A program made the position numbers and the translations under genes. The notes below the pieces were generated by a model. It was not told the origin of the DNA. It saw nothing but the letters and a program-made list of their open reading frames with translations, and made no database searches. A stretch of DNA of 64,000 nt from Aedes albopictus (lineage: Eukaryota; Arthropoda; Insecta; Diptera; Culicidae): NCBI RefSeq assembly GCF_035046485.1, contig NC_085138.1, positions 16,929,329 through 16,993,328 of the forward strand, written 5' to 3'. Numbering within the stretch: the first letter of the stretch is position 1; each line of letters opens with the position of its first letter. Of this stretch, positions 12,700 through 23,560 are shown piece after piece.

Positions 12700-13589
12700 T
12701 ATGTCATTTAGTAATAGATACTAGATTTCCTGAGCACATCTCTTTGCACATCTGATCATAATCGAAGCCACCTTCATCTGGCGTTGCGTTCATTGAAGCA
12801 GAATCTTCCCGTTTGTGGCGTTAGTATAATTTCATCGTTTTTATAAAGACATACTGCCATTATATTTGACGAATTTTGCTCAGGGGATGATTTCCTTGCC
12901 AGATGTTCTCGAACAAACTTATGTCGTATATGCAGTCTTTCGCCTGCTTGTTCGCTAACGATGATCAGTGGTGGATATGGTCAATGCAAAAGAAAAGTTT
13001 AGTAATTAATCCAGTTCAATTGCACAAAAAACAAAACTCTTAAGGACAAACGTCTTGAAATCCCGCTTCAACAGAGGATCAGAACTTCAGACGCACAATT
13101 CTCAAGAAACATGCATTAAACAATAGTGCATTTTATTATTTTGTTCTTGCTTACTTGTAATAAGTTTAAAATAAGAAGATCAGGTGCGCTGATTTTGTTT
13201 ACGAAGAGATTAGTGCGCTCGAAATCGTGAGTAGGTGCCAAAGTCGGCCATTGTGGCGGCCATTTTGGGATTCTAACAAGTCTGTCCTTAAGGTTAGATA
13301 TAAATTCCTCAAGATGTTGGTATTGACTTGATATTTTGTATTCGGCTAGATACTTTACTGTACGTACTGTGAAAAATCGGACACCCTGTCCAAAAAGTCT
13401 TGCACTCTACATTACATGTACTCAATTATTTCTTTGCACGGTATGTTTTTCGACATAACTCAATCAATTTTTAATCAATCCACATTAAAATTGACGGTCA
13501 GTACTATTCGAATACGAAAAATCAAGTCAATATGTTGATACACACATCAATTCTGAGGAAATGATGTCGTTCATTTAACATTATGTCAA

Positions 13590-13735
13590 GGGAATTTCAA
13601 TAATACCAAACCCCGAACCGACAAAACATCGAACCCAACACTCTCAGCATGATTTTGCTAAATACTCGCGCGTTTAGCGCTTCGGCTATATGTGTTCTAC
13701 CTGTGCATCAATCAGTCATTAATGAACTCGTATGG
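13590..13735 (-). mobile_element. Degenerate tRNA-SINE insertion
   Basis: On the minus strand an A-box-like TAGCCGAAGCGCTAAACG is followed by a B-box-like GGGTTCGATGTTTTG. Its 5' edge coincides with the point where the right arm of the surrounding foldback stops matching the left arm, which supports an insertion. The 3' end is not defined. Confidence 0.4.
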
Positions 13736-14619
13736 ATATTATCTTTCAAACAAGTTATTTGTCAACTTATATGTTCATTCAAGCTTTTTTATTTTATTTT
13801 TTTCATTTAACCCCTTTGTACCCTAAATTTCCAAATTTCATAGGATGCAGAGATATCACTGGTTAGCTCTTTATCAATATTAACTCATATCATGCATAGA
13901 AGTTTCAAGTTAAAGTTGTTGTAATTTAAAAACAATAAAAAATAAGTTAATAGGGGAGTTTGGGTAAACTAAGCTCTAAAACTATATGCTGCCGTCACCT
14001 CCCGTCTATGGGACTATGCGCAAACAACATTTAGGATATTTTTGGGGTATATAAGCAATGGCTCATCGTTTGGAAATGTTTGGAATCGGTGGTATAAGGA
14101 TGGGAACTACTCATACTTGTATGCGGGAAAACTTAAATATAACAAATAATTTAAGATCAAACTCGTCAAAAATGGTTTCTTTAGGAATAAACCATGTGTA
14201 TTCAATCATTTATTTAGATATTGTCACGTAAAAATCATAAATAAAAATAAAAAATGAGTTTCAACCTTGAAAATATACCATTGCCTAATTGACCCCACAA
14301 CACCCTAAAATTCCAACATTTTAATTACTTTTTGTACGTAACGTTACTCAATGGGAGTGGGGCGATGGTATCCCAGCGAAATAATTATTAAAATCATAAC
14401 AAGTGCCGTAAAATAACAGAAATTCCCAAATTTTAGGGGGAACTGGGGTAAAATGGGCTCTATAACTCGCTTCAGAGAAGTTGCCCGTACGTGAATCATC
14501 CACCAACCAATTCATGGGAAAATTTGCTTTCGAATAAGCCATTGATGATCACATAAGGTCTTGTATTAAGAAAGTTATTAATTTTTTCCACCTTTGGGCT
14601 TGATTTTGCCCAATGTGCG

Positions 14620-15563
14620 TCGGTTTGTCTATGGCTCTAAGTCGTTTAAGATCTGTGGTACAGGTTGATCAATTAATGAGTGGTTCGATTTTATCTAGAC
14701 AAGAATTACGTCCAGTAGTGTTAGATCCTACTTAAAAACGTTACTTTCTGCTTGAATGATTGCCATCCAAGCAATTACTCTAACTCATTTGCCCTAATTT
14801 TATCGTCCCTCAATAAGTTTGCTAACCAAACAGTTCCTAAACAAACTAGCAGTCTCCGACAACGATTAAAAACTGTCAATTTACTCCCACCCGGGCCCCC
14901 GCCCGTGAATCCATTAGGCGAAAAGAGAGGAGATTGGATGGTTCCCATTTCCCACCTGCTTCCGGTCGACCAGCCATAAATTCCATTCCATCACGTTCCA
15001 ATATGTGTGGCACTTCCTGACCAATAAAAAGGGTTTCGTTTGTTTATTGCCCCGTTCCCCCGGTCTCTCCCCAAATGGAAAAACTTCCACCAGCAGCATC
15101 CAGGCAGCCATATCGCCAGCAGGGGGAAAAACAATTTATTATGGCAGTAATTATCTCCCGGCACCTGAACGCCTCCAACTCCAATCGAGGAGAGACTTTA
15201 CCCCCCGGGTAAACAAACAAACTGAAATGGCACTTGTACTTACCCCCACTTTCGACCGACACACACACTCGAACACATACATACACATACACATATTCAA
15301 TAACCACAAGTTCGAATCTCGAAATCATCCCCTTTCTTTCCGGGAGGAACAATCCCCCGCGGTGTGATTATGGCTGGGCGATAAGGACATCGGGCAGTGT
15401 ACTTTTCTCCCTCTGCACTATGGGTTCGGAATGAAAATACTGTGAAACAGTTGTCTGGAGGCCACGAGTAAAATTAGATAAATAAAACAAATTAAAAAAA
15501 TTATATAATTAATAAATATAGTTATTATTTTTTATGTAATAAATAAAACGAAATTGTAGAAAC
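14620..15563. other. Noncoding DNA with a CA-rich microsatellite
   Basis: No repeat family is recognised. The sequence is more GC-rich and less repetitive than its surroundings. A CACACAC/ACATACACATAC microsatellite lies at about 15258-15300. Overlapping open frames here lack domain features. It may be host intron or flanking DNA. Confidence 0.4.
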
Positions 15564-15835
15564 CTAAGTCTCCAGTTACCCTAGTGGTTAAGGCTATTGA
15601 TCGCCAATCCGGAAACGGCGGGATCGATTCCCATTCCGGCCGGGAAAAAAATCTCGACTTCATTGTGCTCACTTCGCAATATACAAATTCATGCAATGGT
15701 AAGCAAAGAAAGCCTTTCAAAACTTCGGAAGTGCTCAAAAAACACTAAGTTGAAGAGAGAAGTTCCAGTTTGAAAATCGAGCCATAAAGAAGAAGAAGGA
15801 GAAGAAGAAGAAGACAAAGAAGGAAAAGAAGGAAA
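15564..15835 (+). mobile_element. Feilai-like SINE (copy 1)
   Basis: This tRNA-derived SINE has an A box near TAGTGGTTAAGG (15582-15593) and a B box GGGATCGATTCCC (about 15620-15632). A body matches the copy at 32985-33252, including AAGTGCTCAAAAAACACTAAG and GAGCCATAAAGAAG, and an AAG-rich tail follows. Feilai is an established Aedes SINE family. The name is my recognition, not a search result. A purine-rich AAG/GAA microsatellite extends the tail. Confidence 0.75.
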
Positions 15836-17161
15836 AACCTTTCTCGAAATTCTGATTCCTAGACCACAGTACAGAATATCCCTTCAGCAACCGGTGCTGA
15901 GATCCTCGCGGCCATCGTCGCTTTGGTGCGGCGATGGTGAACCGCGGCAAATCGGGCCAAAAAGGTAAAACATAATTCTTTCTTATTTATCACCGCAATC
16001 TTCTTCCGTCACACCGGCGGCGTACCAGACGCGCCGGGTTCCAACCCGCGCCGGAAGATGGATGTTCGATCAGCTCGATATGGGTGGCTGCCTAACGTAG
16101 CTACATATGAGGTTAACCCCCGTTCAGCGACCAAAAGGAAAAACAGTTTTCCCCTGGGCAATCTTTTTCTCCTTTTGGTGCCTCTCTAAGGAATCTGAAT
16201 CTGTAATCGATTTTTGGGGAACGCCCCGCTTCGGTCTCGTGGAGATTCGAATTCGGTGACATCGTCTCGTGGCTCGGATTGACTAAGCGCTGCTGTGGTC
16301 CTTGGTGGGATAGCTACAGGGTTAGAGATTGTTAATAACGATGGATGTCAGGCGGGCGGAAAGGCAGATTGTAGGGTTGGAAAGTTGTGTTCCATTTGAT
16401 TCGATATTATGACGCGAAGTAGAAGATGGGAAAATTGATGGCATGGTCAAGGGTGTAGTAAGGATTTACAAGATTCTTCGTAAACTTTCAGCATTTGTTC
16501 CCTTCTCTAATCTCTCAACCACTCCAAAAACTAGCTTCTCTAACATTGTTAATAATGTTGATTGTCTGATGATAACAGAGAAGTGTATATTGTAGATAAT
16601 ATGGTGATTGTAAGAAGATCCGTCATCAACGAATCCTTGGGAAACTTTCATAAGAGGAAAAAATATCCATACTCACAGATTTTCTCAAAAAACTTGTTAA
16701 CATTTTTTGCATTTATTTTATCTATATATATAAGAATGCAGTGGCATACGTGGGACCGCGCATAACTTGCGAACGGAAGGTCCGATTTTGGTCGTCTATG
16801 TTTTGTTCAGTTAGTTTTCGCCCAAGGAAGGTTTATGAGGCAAAAAACATGAACAAATTTAGATTTTAAGAAAATCGATCTTCCATACATTTTGAACGGG
16901 GACTTGGTCTTGGCCAAGGATGGAAAATAATCGTCTCTAGCGATAAATGATGCAGTATCAATGATGCACGAGAGCACGCCTGCTCCTTGAAACATGCGAA
17001 ACACGCGGTATCGTTTATGTTTCGGTCGTTTGATGCGATCTAGATCGACCACGCTTTATCATTACTGCAGACGATCGTTTTGCATCACGTATGCATTTGT
17101 CGCAAGATATAGAGTTGATCAGATCTTGTTACAAACAGTGATAAATTGTCATCGCGACAAG
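15836..17161. other. Unassigned DNA upstream of the hAT gene
   Basis: A GC-rich stretch (15880-16330) is followed by AT-rich DNA. The block at 16738-16930, beginning CAGTGGCATACGTGGGAC, looks repeat-like but I could not assign it. I looked for the left inverted repeat of the hAT element here and did not find a convincing one. Confidence 0.35.
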
Positions 17162-17744
17162 ATGGAACCCTTGAAAGTATCCGAAAAAGCTCGTTTATTT
17201 TTCCAAAAACAGGGAGACGAGTTCCCCTGTACCGTTTCGGAAAACTGCTCATACCGCCCAAAAAAAGTAATAATCGCAAATTGTATCAGGCACATCCGTG
17301 ATCAGCACCCGGAGGAGTACAACATCCTGAATCTCGGCAAACGGCTATCGGAGGAGGAGATTCAAACGAGTTTGTTGAAAAAAAGGTCAAGAATTGCATC
17401 GACTAATGACGAGTCGCATTTGGTCCGCATCAATAGGCAGAAGGTTGTTGGTGGTCTCCTGAAAGTCGTGGCGTTCCACGATTGCGGATTCAAAAGCATG
17501 GAGTGGGAAGGAATACGTGACATTGTTGATCCGATATTGGAATCATTCAAAATTACAATTAATAGGCATAATGTTGGGGAGCTGCTGCGAAGAACATGTG
17601 CTGGTATGGAAGAATCGATTAAGCAGGAGGTAGCTGGTCAAATGTTGGCGTTTAAATTCGATATGACAACAAAAATGAATCGTTCGGTGCTTGGCGTAAG
17701 CTGTCAGTTTTACAAAGAAGTCAAACTAATCAATCGCTGCCTTG
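17162..17744 (+). pseudogene. hAT transposase exon 1 (BED zinc finger)
   Basis: This is the first coding exon of a hAT-superfamily DNA transposase. The start is the ATG at 17162 (context ACAAGATGG). Residues C23, C29, H44 and H49 form a C2H2-type BED finger, the usual DNA-binding module of these transposases. It is followed by the helical region leading to the RNase H-like core. The exon ends at 17744 before GTAAGT; joined to the acceptor at 18124 it restores an uninterrupted frame (codon G split 1+2). The ORF continues in frame upstream to 16994, but the zinc finger position favours the 17162 start. Marked as pseudogene because the gene is interrupted in its last exon and spans a gap. Confidence 0.8.
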
Positions 17745-18123
17745 GTAAGTATTCCGAGCTAATTACACAACTTGGACAAATTGAGCAACTCGGTCTTGTC
17801 AGGATTCCTACATTTTAAATGTTTCTTGCACCACAAACTTACGCAGATTACGCTAGTTTGAGAAAGATTCACACAAACATGATCTAAGCTTAGACTGCAC
17901 AAAAATTAGTTAATCACCTTTTCAGCGATAGCACTCTTATCAGTTTAATCGTCATCTTGTCATTATAAAGAATATTATACGGCTTAGACTAATGAGCACT
18001 TAAAACAGCGTTATCGCTAGAAATGTAATTTACTCATTTTTTGTGCTTTTCACTTTAGACCAAAAATTAATTAATTTTCTATCCGTGGAGGTACTATATG
18101 GTTAACATTGTATTATTTTATAG

Positions 18124-19172
18124 GAATTATCGAAATCACTTCTCAGCATACATCTGAAAACCTGTGTGCTGAGTTGATGCGCCTTGCCGAACGATACGGT
18201 ATCGAACCGTGGCAGTTTTATACGGCTACTGTGGACAACGCCAGAAATGGGATTAAAGCCGTGACACTATTACAAGAGAAACAGGAGGACGATATATTGC
18301 AGCAGTTTTTCCCCAATGAATTTCCCGATGATGAAGATGATGAATATGATCCAGCATTCATGGACCCACGCATTGAAATGTACGAGCAACAACTAAACGG
18401 ACATTTAGTTGATTGTGTTCGTTGTGGAGCTCATACGTTAAATTTGGTAGTCAAGGATGCAACTAAAGAACATGAAACAGATATGAAGCGTATCGTAGAA
18501 ATCGTTAAAGCGTATCGAAAAATCAACTACTCGCAAAAATTCAAACATACTGGAGTACCACTCCCTCCAATACCGGTGAAAACTCGGTGGAACCATGATT
18601 ATATGATGACCNNNNNNNNNNNNNNNNNNNNNNNNNNNNNNNNNNNNNNNNNNNNNNNNNNNNNNNNNNNNNNNNNNNNNNNNNNNNNNNNNNNNNNNNN
18701 NNNNNNNNNNNNNNNNNNNNNNNNNNNNNNNNNNNNNNNNNNNNNNNNNNNNNNNNNNNNNNNNNNNNNNNNNNNNNNNNNNNNNNNNNNNNNNNNNNNN
18801 NNNNNNNNNNNNNNNNNNNNNNNNNNNNNNNNNNNNNNNNNNNNNNNNNNNNNNNNNNNNNNNNNNNNNNNNNNNNNNNNNNNNNNNNNNNNNNNNNNNN
18901 NNNNNNNNNNNNNNNNNNNNNNNNNNNNNNNNNNNNNNNNNNNNNNNNNNNNNNNNNNNNNNNNNNNNNNNNNNNNNNNNNNNNNNNNNNNNNNNNNNNN
19001 NNNNNNNNNNNNNNNNNNNNNNNNNNNNNNNNNNNNNNNNNNNNNNNNNNNNNNNNNNNNNNNNNNNNNNNNNNNNNNNNNNNNNNNNNNNNNNNNNNNN
19101 NNNNNNNNNNNAAATCTCTCGATAAAAATCGAGAGTTCTTTTACGGTTTGGGTGTAAAGTTTCCAGAACTTG
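18124..19172 (+). pseudogene. hAT transposase exon 2 (RNase H-like core, contains gap)
   Basis: The exon follows a TTTTATAG acceptor and reads into the hAT catalytic core. It shows a VDNARNG motif (a core Asp region), an acidic stretch DDEDDEYD, the RCGAHTLNLVV motif (the CxxH-type hAT signature) and KTRWNHDYMM (the conserved RW motif). Positions 18612-19111 are Ns, so whether this is one exon is inferred. After the gap the frame SLDKNREFFYGLGVKF runs to a donor GTAAAT at 19173. A 60-bp intron (19173-19232) follows. Confidence 0.75.
18612..19111. other. Assembly gap (500 N)
   Basis: There are exactly 500 Ns, which usually marks a gap of unknown size. The gap falls inside the hAT catalytic region, so the missing part includes coding sequence. 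Confidence 0.99.
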
Positions 19173-19232
19173 GTAAATCAAATTTTGTTTTTATTTTTCC
19201 ACGAAACCTACATTTTAAATTCTAACTTTCAG

Positions 19233-19540
19233 ATATATCAGAACTGTGGCCATTTATCGATGAATTCAATGAAGCATTTGCCCCTTTGCACGCTGCAAGC
19301 GTACGTGCACAATACCTTGATTGCCCTATCAGCCAATTCCATATTGAATGGCTGAAAGCATATGGACAAGTAAAGCGCCTCAAAGAATGCCGTTTCAAAG
19401 ACAAGATTTTGGAATCTATGGAAACTCGCCAGCAAACCTTAATGGCCAATAATGCGTACAAAGCTGCATTGTTTTTGGATCCACGACTAAACTTCAGCGG
19501 ATCTGAATTGTTTTCTGCTGATCAGAAAGCTGAAATTATC
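19233..19540 (+). pseudogene. hAT transposase exon 3
   Basis: The exon follows CTAACTTTCAG and restores the frame with a D codon split across the intron. It encodes the region with SELWPFIDEFNEAF and AALFLDPRLNF, typical of the helical part before the hAT dimerisation domain. It is 102 codons plus the split codon and ends exactly on a codon boundary before GTAATA at 19541. The intron to exon 4 is about 450 bp and AT-rich. Confidence 0.8.
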
Positions 19541-19990
19541 GTAATAACGATGTTTGTTCTTGTGTACATTGATTTTGTAAACTAATAGGATATGGCATCA
19601 AAACCTCTAGACATATATGGGCATGTGATGTATTATGTATTATGTAAATGGAATTTTAGCAACTTTTTAATTACAACCATTCTTGCTAAGCCCGTTGGCC
19701 AAATATTCAATTAAAATGAAAAGATATACACCCTGAAAGGGCTAAGACTAGAATAATTTAATGCTTAAATTATACTTTAATGCGAATATTCGATAGCATA
19801 TAATTTCGCTTCTATTATTCTGATAACTTTTTTAGCCCTATCCGATTACTTTTGCAGTTGTTTATGCTTGAATTAAGATTTAATAATGTTTCAGTCTCTA
19901 AAAAATGTCATTAGTTTACAAAAACAATAACACTGTTCCTGGAATAGAAAAATCATGAAGCCTATCAATACTTTTTTTTTATTTAACTAG

Positions 19991-20679
19991 GAATTCCTTG
20001 TGAAGTTGTGGAACAAAATTGAACTTCATGAAAACGGCTTGACTAATACAACAACATCAGCTTTGGATCAAACTGATGAAGCAACCCAGGACGACACTTT
20101 CAATATGGATGATTTCATCACGCAAACCTTAGGACATGGAAATGAGAACCATCGTGAAGATTGCACTATGGAGCAACAAATTGCCGCTCTACAGTATCAG
20201 AAGCGAGTGCCCGCCACAGGTTCATCGTTCAATGTCGTCAATTATTGGTATTGCAAGCGGTTGGAGGACGAGCGACTTTGGAGAATCGCACGGGTAGTGT
20301 TTGCGGCTGCTTCTACACAAGCTTCGAATGAACGTGATTTTTCACATTTTAATAATGTGTATACAGCGTTGCGTAACAGGCTGAGCGGAAATAGTACCGA
20401 CACTATACTGAAAATTACAGTCAGGTCTTTTTTTACGCGGTTTTCATTTACGCGGCCGCGTAAATGAAAACTCCATACGAAAAAAAAATTCATCGTCTTA
20501 TTTTTGCATGATTCGTCGAGAAATGGTGAGACTTTTTTTACGCGGTTTTTCGAATTTTGAACTGAGTTTTTTTTTTACGCGGTACGTATCCCCCGCGTAA
20601 AAAAAAACCTGACTGTAAACTGAACCGCGACCTGTTCCCTGCCGCAGTCGCTTCGGTGTTATCTAGTGCTGGAGCCTAG
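19991..20679 (+). pseudogene. hAT transposase exon 4 (dimerisation domain), split by a MITE
   Basis: The exon starts after TTTAACTAG. It encodes the C-terminal hAT dimerisation region: NVVNYWYCKRLEDERLWRIA, then the conserved STQASNERDFS segment and LRNRLSG. At 20417 the frame runs into a 198-bp inserted element and stops at about 20465-20467. If the element and one TA are ignored, the original frame continues to the TAG at 20677-20679. The insertion therefore removes the natural tail of about 20 residues and replaces it with about 16 unrelated ones. Whether the protein would still dimerise is unknown. Confidence 0.8.
20418..20615. mobile_element. 198-bp TA-flanked MITE inside hAT exon
   Basis: The ends are CAGTCAGG and CCTGACTG, followed by T-run and TACGCGG subterminal motifs. 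TA duplications lie at 20416-20417 and 20616-20617. A perfect 30-bp palindrome lies at 20441-20470. The interrupted hAT reading frame gives an exact pre-insertion sequence. It is noncoding and probably mobilised by a Tc1/mariner-type enzyme. Confidence 0.9.
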
Positions 20680-20780
20680 TCAATACGTACACTAAATGTT
20701 AATTTTAACTTCTACTATTACTGGTATCTGCCGAATTAGTTTATAATAAATAACACTTGAAATCTGAAAAAAAAAATCTT

Positions 20781-20815
20781 ATTTCGTTTTGTCCCAAACT
20801 TTTGGAAAAACCCTG
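20781..20815. repeat. Probable right terminal inverted repeat of the hAT element
   Basis: The sequence ends TTTGGAAAAACCCTG, whose complement begins CAGGGTTTTTCC. hAT ends typically start CAGGG or CAGNG. It lies 102 bases after the transposase stop. I could not find a matching left end or the expected 8-bp duplication, so this is moderate. Confidence 0.5.
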
Positions 20816-21180
20816 CAGTTTCTCGTAAATTGCTTAGACATGTCATGTACCTACCTACGCATTATGTCAGCGTGATAAGTTGAACTAGGTAGCGCATGAA
20901 TAATTTTCGCGTATGATTCAAAGGGTAATCCATAAAACGTGACACTTTGAGATGGGGAGCAGTACCGCCGTACTATATTCATCGGGTTCAATCTGGGAAT
21001 CTTTTTGAAACTGTCAGCCTTAGAATCGCATATTAAATTTCTGCTGAATTTTTTGAGGAATTCCGAGAATCGATGAAATAGTATCTAGAGAGCAGGCCTA
21101 AATTTGTCGGTAAACACTGACTGTCTTACTCAAAGAATTGTATGCGTAGGACTACCCACTCATCGCGTCTATGTTCTTAA

Positions 21181-21360
21181 GGCGCTGTCCATAAACTACG
21201 TAGACTCATTTTGGGCAATCCCAGACCCCCTCTCTCCCCCTCCGTAGACTTTTGTTCATACACAATTTTCGAAATTTGTATGGAGCGTAGACTTTGGCCA
21301 GACCAAACCCTCCCCCCCCCCGTTTCCCCTAAGAGTCTACGCAGTTGGTGGACAGGCCCC
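21181..21360. mobile_element. MITE with GCTGTCCATAAAC-type ends
   Basis: The left end GGCGCTGTCCATAAACTAC and the complement of the right end GGGGCCTGTCCACCAACTG are similar, and both continue with GCGTAGACTC or GTAGACTC. It belongs to the same broad family as 33393-33546 but is more diverged. There is no exact target duplication. Confidence 0.6.
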
Positions 21361-22060
21361 AATAGAAAATGAACACATTCTTACTCACTGAGGACGAATT
21401 TTGTCGAGCTTTGAATGCTTCTACTCCCTTGATTGTTTTTACGATACAGGCAATTGATTCACATTGATTAAAAAAATGCGTTTTAGACGCTATTCTTAGT
21501 ACTTCTGTACGGAACAGGCTGATACTTAAACGAGCCACGAACATCGATTTCTTTTCGAGTATGGAAGAACATTTTGAAACAGTCCGGTAGCATTTGAGCG
21601 GTTTGAAAGAAATCGACGTGATGGCCCAGTTGTACCTCATCTCGGCCAGATGTACTGGAAACTCAATAATCACTCGTTGGAATCTGTCAATAACTTTTAT
21701 TTCTAGGAAATTAAGAAAAAACAGGTAGCCGTAATATCGTTGTTTGACTTTTCGATTGCACTAATGCGTAATGTCGGTAATGTTCGTTACTCTAGCTTGA
21801 ATCTCACCATGCCAACCATACGTTTATCGCAAACTAACACATCCAATGAATCGTTTCATCGTGAGGAAACTACATCGAATGAGCTCGTGAATAGTCTTTA
21901 TCATGGTCGTCAAACTCACATGATAAAAACCTACTACGATACGTTATGGATTTGTTCATGATCACTAGATTTCCATCCTTGGTCTTGGCTAGAAACTTGA
22001 AACGTCAAAAAACGCAGTAGGCAAGACAAAGTTTGCCGAATACAGCTAGTTTTATATATT
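21361..22060. other. Unassigned DNA
   Basis: A 114-codon minus-strand open frame (21329-21673) has no recognisable features. Nothing else was identified. Confidence 0.35.
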
Positions 22061-22062
22061 AC

Positions 22063-22338
22063 TAGCTGTCCCGGCAAACGTCGTACTGCCTGCCTACTTT
22101 GTTTTTTGACATACAGCTTTATAGGGACGTCTCCGGCGAAGTCATCTGTATGGGAGCCCCCCGTTCCAGAGACCGGAGAGGTCTCACACCAAGCTAAGAA
22201 CCTTCCCCGGTCTCCGAAATACCCACATACAAAATTTCACACCGATCGGTTCAGTAGTTTTCGAATGCATAGCGGTCAGACAGACAGACAGACAGACAGA
22301 CAGAAATTCATTTTTATATATATAGATTATCGAGATTG
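22063..22338 (+). mobile_element. Retroelement-like repeat, AGCTGTCCCGGCAAACGTCG type (copy 1)
   Basis: The block starts with CTAGCTGTCCCGGCAAACG and ends with TCGGTTCAGTAGTTTTCGA, a CAGACAGA microsatellite and TTTTTATATATATAG. The same opening and the same ATTTATATAGAT end occur at 58903-59147. This layout is common in insect interspersed repeats, but I do not know the mobilising element. Confidence 0.55.
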
Positions 22339-22354
22339 TCAGCCTATGGCTGGT

Positions 22355-22625
22355 TAATCTCCTTTTTGCCTTTCTCGTACACTAAGTGTAAGGGAAAGGC
22401 TATTTGTTCACTCCAAAAATAACTTTTTGATAGAAGGTCCGGAGGGTCGAGTCACATATACCAATCAACTCAGCTCGATGAATTGAGGTGATGTCTGTGT
22501 GTGTATGTATGTGTGTATGTGTGTGTGTGCGTGTGTGTATGTGTGTATGTGTGTGCACAAAAAACTCACATCACTTTTTGGTAGTAAACCTCAACCGATC
22601 GGTCATCAACGATGGTTCATTCGAC
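22355..22625 (+). repeat. Interspersed repeat with TG microsatellite
   Basis: The block opens TTGCCTTTCTCGTACACTAA and includes AAGGCTATTTGTTCACTCC and a TGTGTATGTGTG microsatellite (about 22495-22555). It ends in CACAAAAAACTCACATCAC. It resembles a widespread mosquito repeat, although I cannot name it with confidence. Confidence 0.5.
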
Positions 22626-22699
22626 GCGGCATATAGTCCCATTGTTTCCTATTGAAAACGGTTCGGATCGGTCCAGCCGTTCCGGAGTTATGGCCATTT

Positions 22700-23560
22700 A
22701 GCGGCATTTTCGGTAACCCGATGAACGGTTAGCAGGAAAATAGTATCAGGCCATATCTGAACCGGTAGTGATCCAAAACCGGTTCCGGGGGGCCCGGTGG
22801 AAGTGGCCAAATGTAAAGGAGAACAAAATCCATGCATGCGACACATCAGAGCGCGGATTTTTTGATAAGCTAATGAAATATTAGCAAGAAACTAGTCTCC
22901 GACCATATCTTAACCGGTAGTGTTCTGGGACCGGTTCCGGATGTCCCACCGGAAGTGTCCAAATATAATAGTGAACCAAACCAATGCATGCGACACATAA
23001 AACAGCAGCTTTTTCGATAACCCGATGAACGGTTAGCAAGAAAATACTCACAGACCAAATGTGGGATAACAGGCCCTGTCCGGGACCCGATTTTAGGTGT
23101 CTCGTCATAAGTGGTAAAACATAAAAGTGAACCGAACCTTTGCATGCGACACACCAAATCGCGTTTTTTCAATAACCTAATTAACAGTTTGTTAGCAAGA
23201 AGTCTCAGACGCACATTTGGGAGAACCGGTAGTGTTGAAGAACAGGTAACGAGTGCCCCGCCAGAAATGGTAAAATATAGAAGTGAACCAAAATCATGCA
23301 TGAGGCCATCCATTAAGTACATCACGAGCCTAGGGGGAGAGGGGGTTAATAAAATGTGGCAAGAAATGTATTAAGTATAGGAAAAGCCCGTACGAAGAGG
23401 GGAGGGGGAGCTTCGAAAATTCCCAATTTCAGCGTGACATACTTAATGGGTGCTCCCCATGGAACACATCAATTCGCGGCTTTTTAGGCATCCTGAAAAC
23501 CAGTTGACAATAAAATAGCCACAGACAATATTTGGGACAACCAGTAGTGTCATGGAATTA
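22700..23560 (+). repeat. Tandem repeat, unit about 153 bp
   Basis: Diverged units each contain CCGGTTCCGG, GAACC and GCATGCGACACA. The last word occurs at about 22834, 22986 and 23139, and in broken form near 23297 and 23461, giving a spacing near 153 bases. The fourth unit is interrupted by a MITE. Related units occur at 40190-41110. Confidence 0.7.
23303..23458. mobile_element. 156-bp MITE with ATG target duplication
   Basis: The left end AGGCCATCCATTAAGTACAT and the complement of the right end GGGGAGCACCCATTAAGTAT match imperfectly. The 3-base ATG flanks (23300-23302 and 23459-23461) restore the tandem repeat word GCATGCGACACA when collapsed. A three-base duplication points to PIF/Harbinger-type mobilisation. 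Confidence 0.65.

Larger units (their letters stand above)
10093..14619. mobile_element. Large foldback (inverted-repeat) element with nested insertions
   Basis: The left arm starts CGCACATTGGGCAAAATC at 10093 and the right arm ends with its complement at 14619. The arms match over roughly 850 bases once insertions are discounted, at high identity; the same open frame appears at 10170-10367 (+) and 14348-14542 (-). The left arm is split by the 956-bp element at 10936-11891: after it the match to the right arm resumes (ACAAATAGCTTGTTTG against ACAAATAACTTGTTTG). The right arm breaks near 13732, where a degenerate SINE begins. No transposase is visible. The arms contain TTTACCCCAGTTCCCCTAAAA-type words also seen in the 62.7-kb element, so the two may be related. 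Confidence 0.75.

Noticed and set aside
16738..16930. Left end of the hAT element starting CAGTGGCATACGTGGGAC
   Set aside because: Only CAG and GGGAC agree with the right end, and no 8-bp duplication matches, so it is not supported.
16994..17161. Upstream extension of the hAT frame to an earlier ATG
   Set aside because: The extension is not typical of BED-hAT N-termini; the ATG at 17162 places the zinc finger at the usual distance.
18438..19181. Minus-strand frame of 247 codons
   Set aside because: Most of it is the 500-N gap; it is a shadow of the hAT exon.
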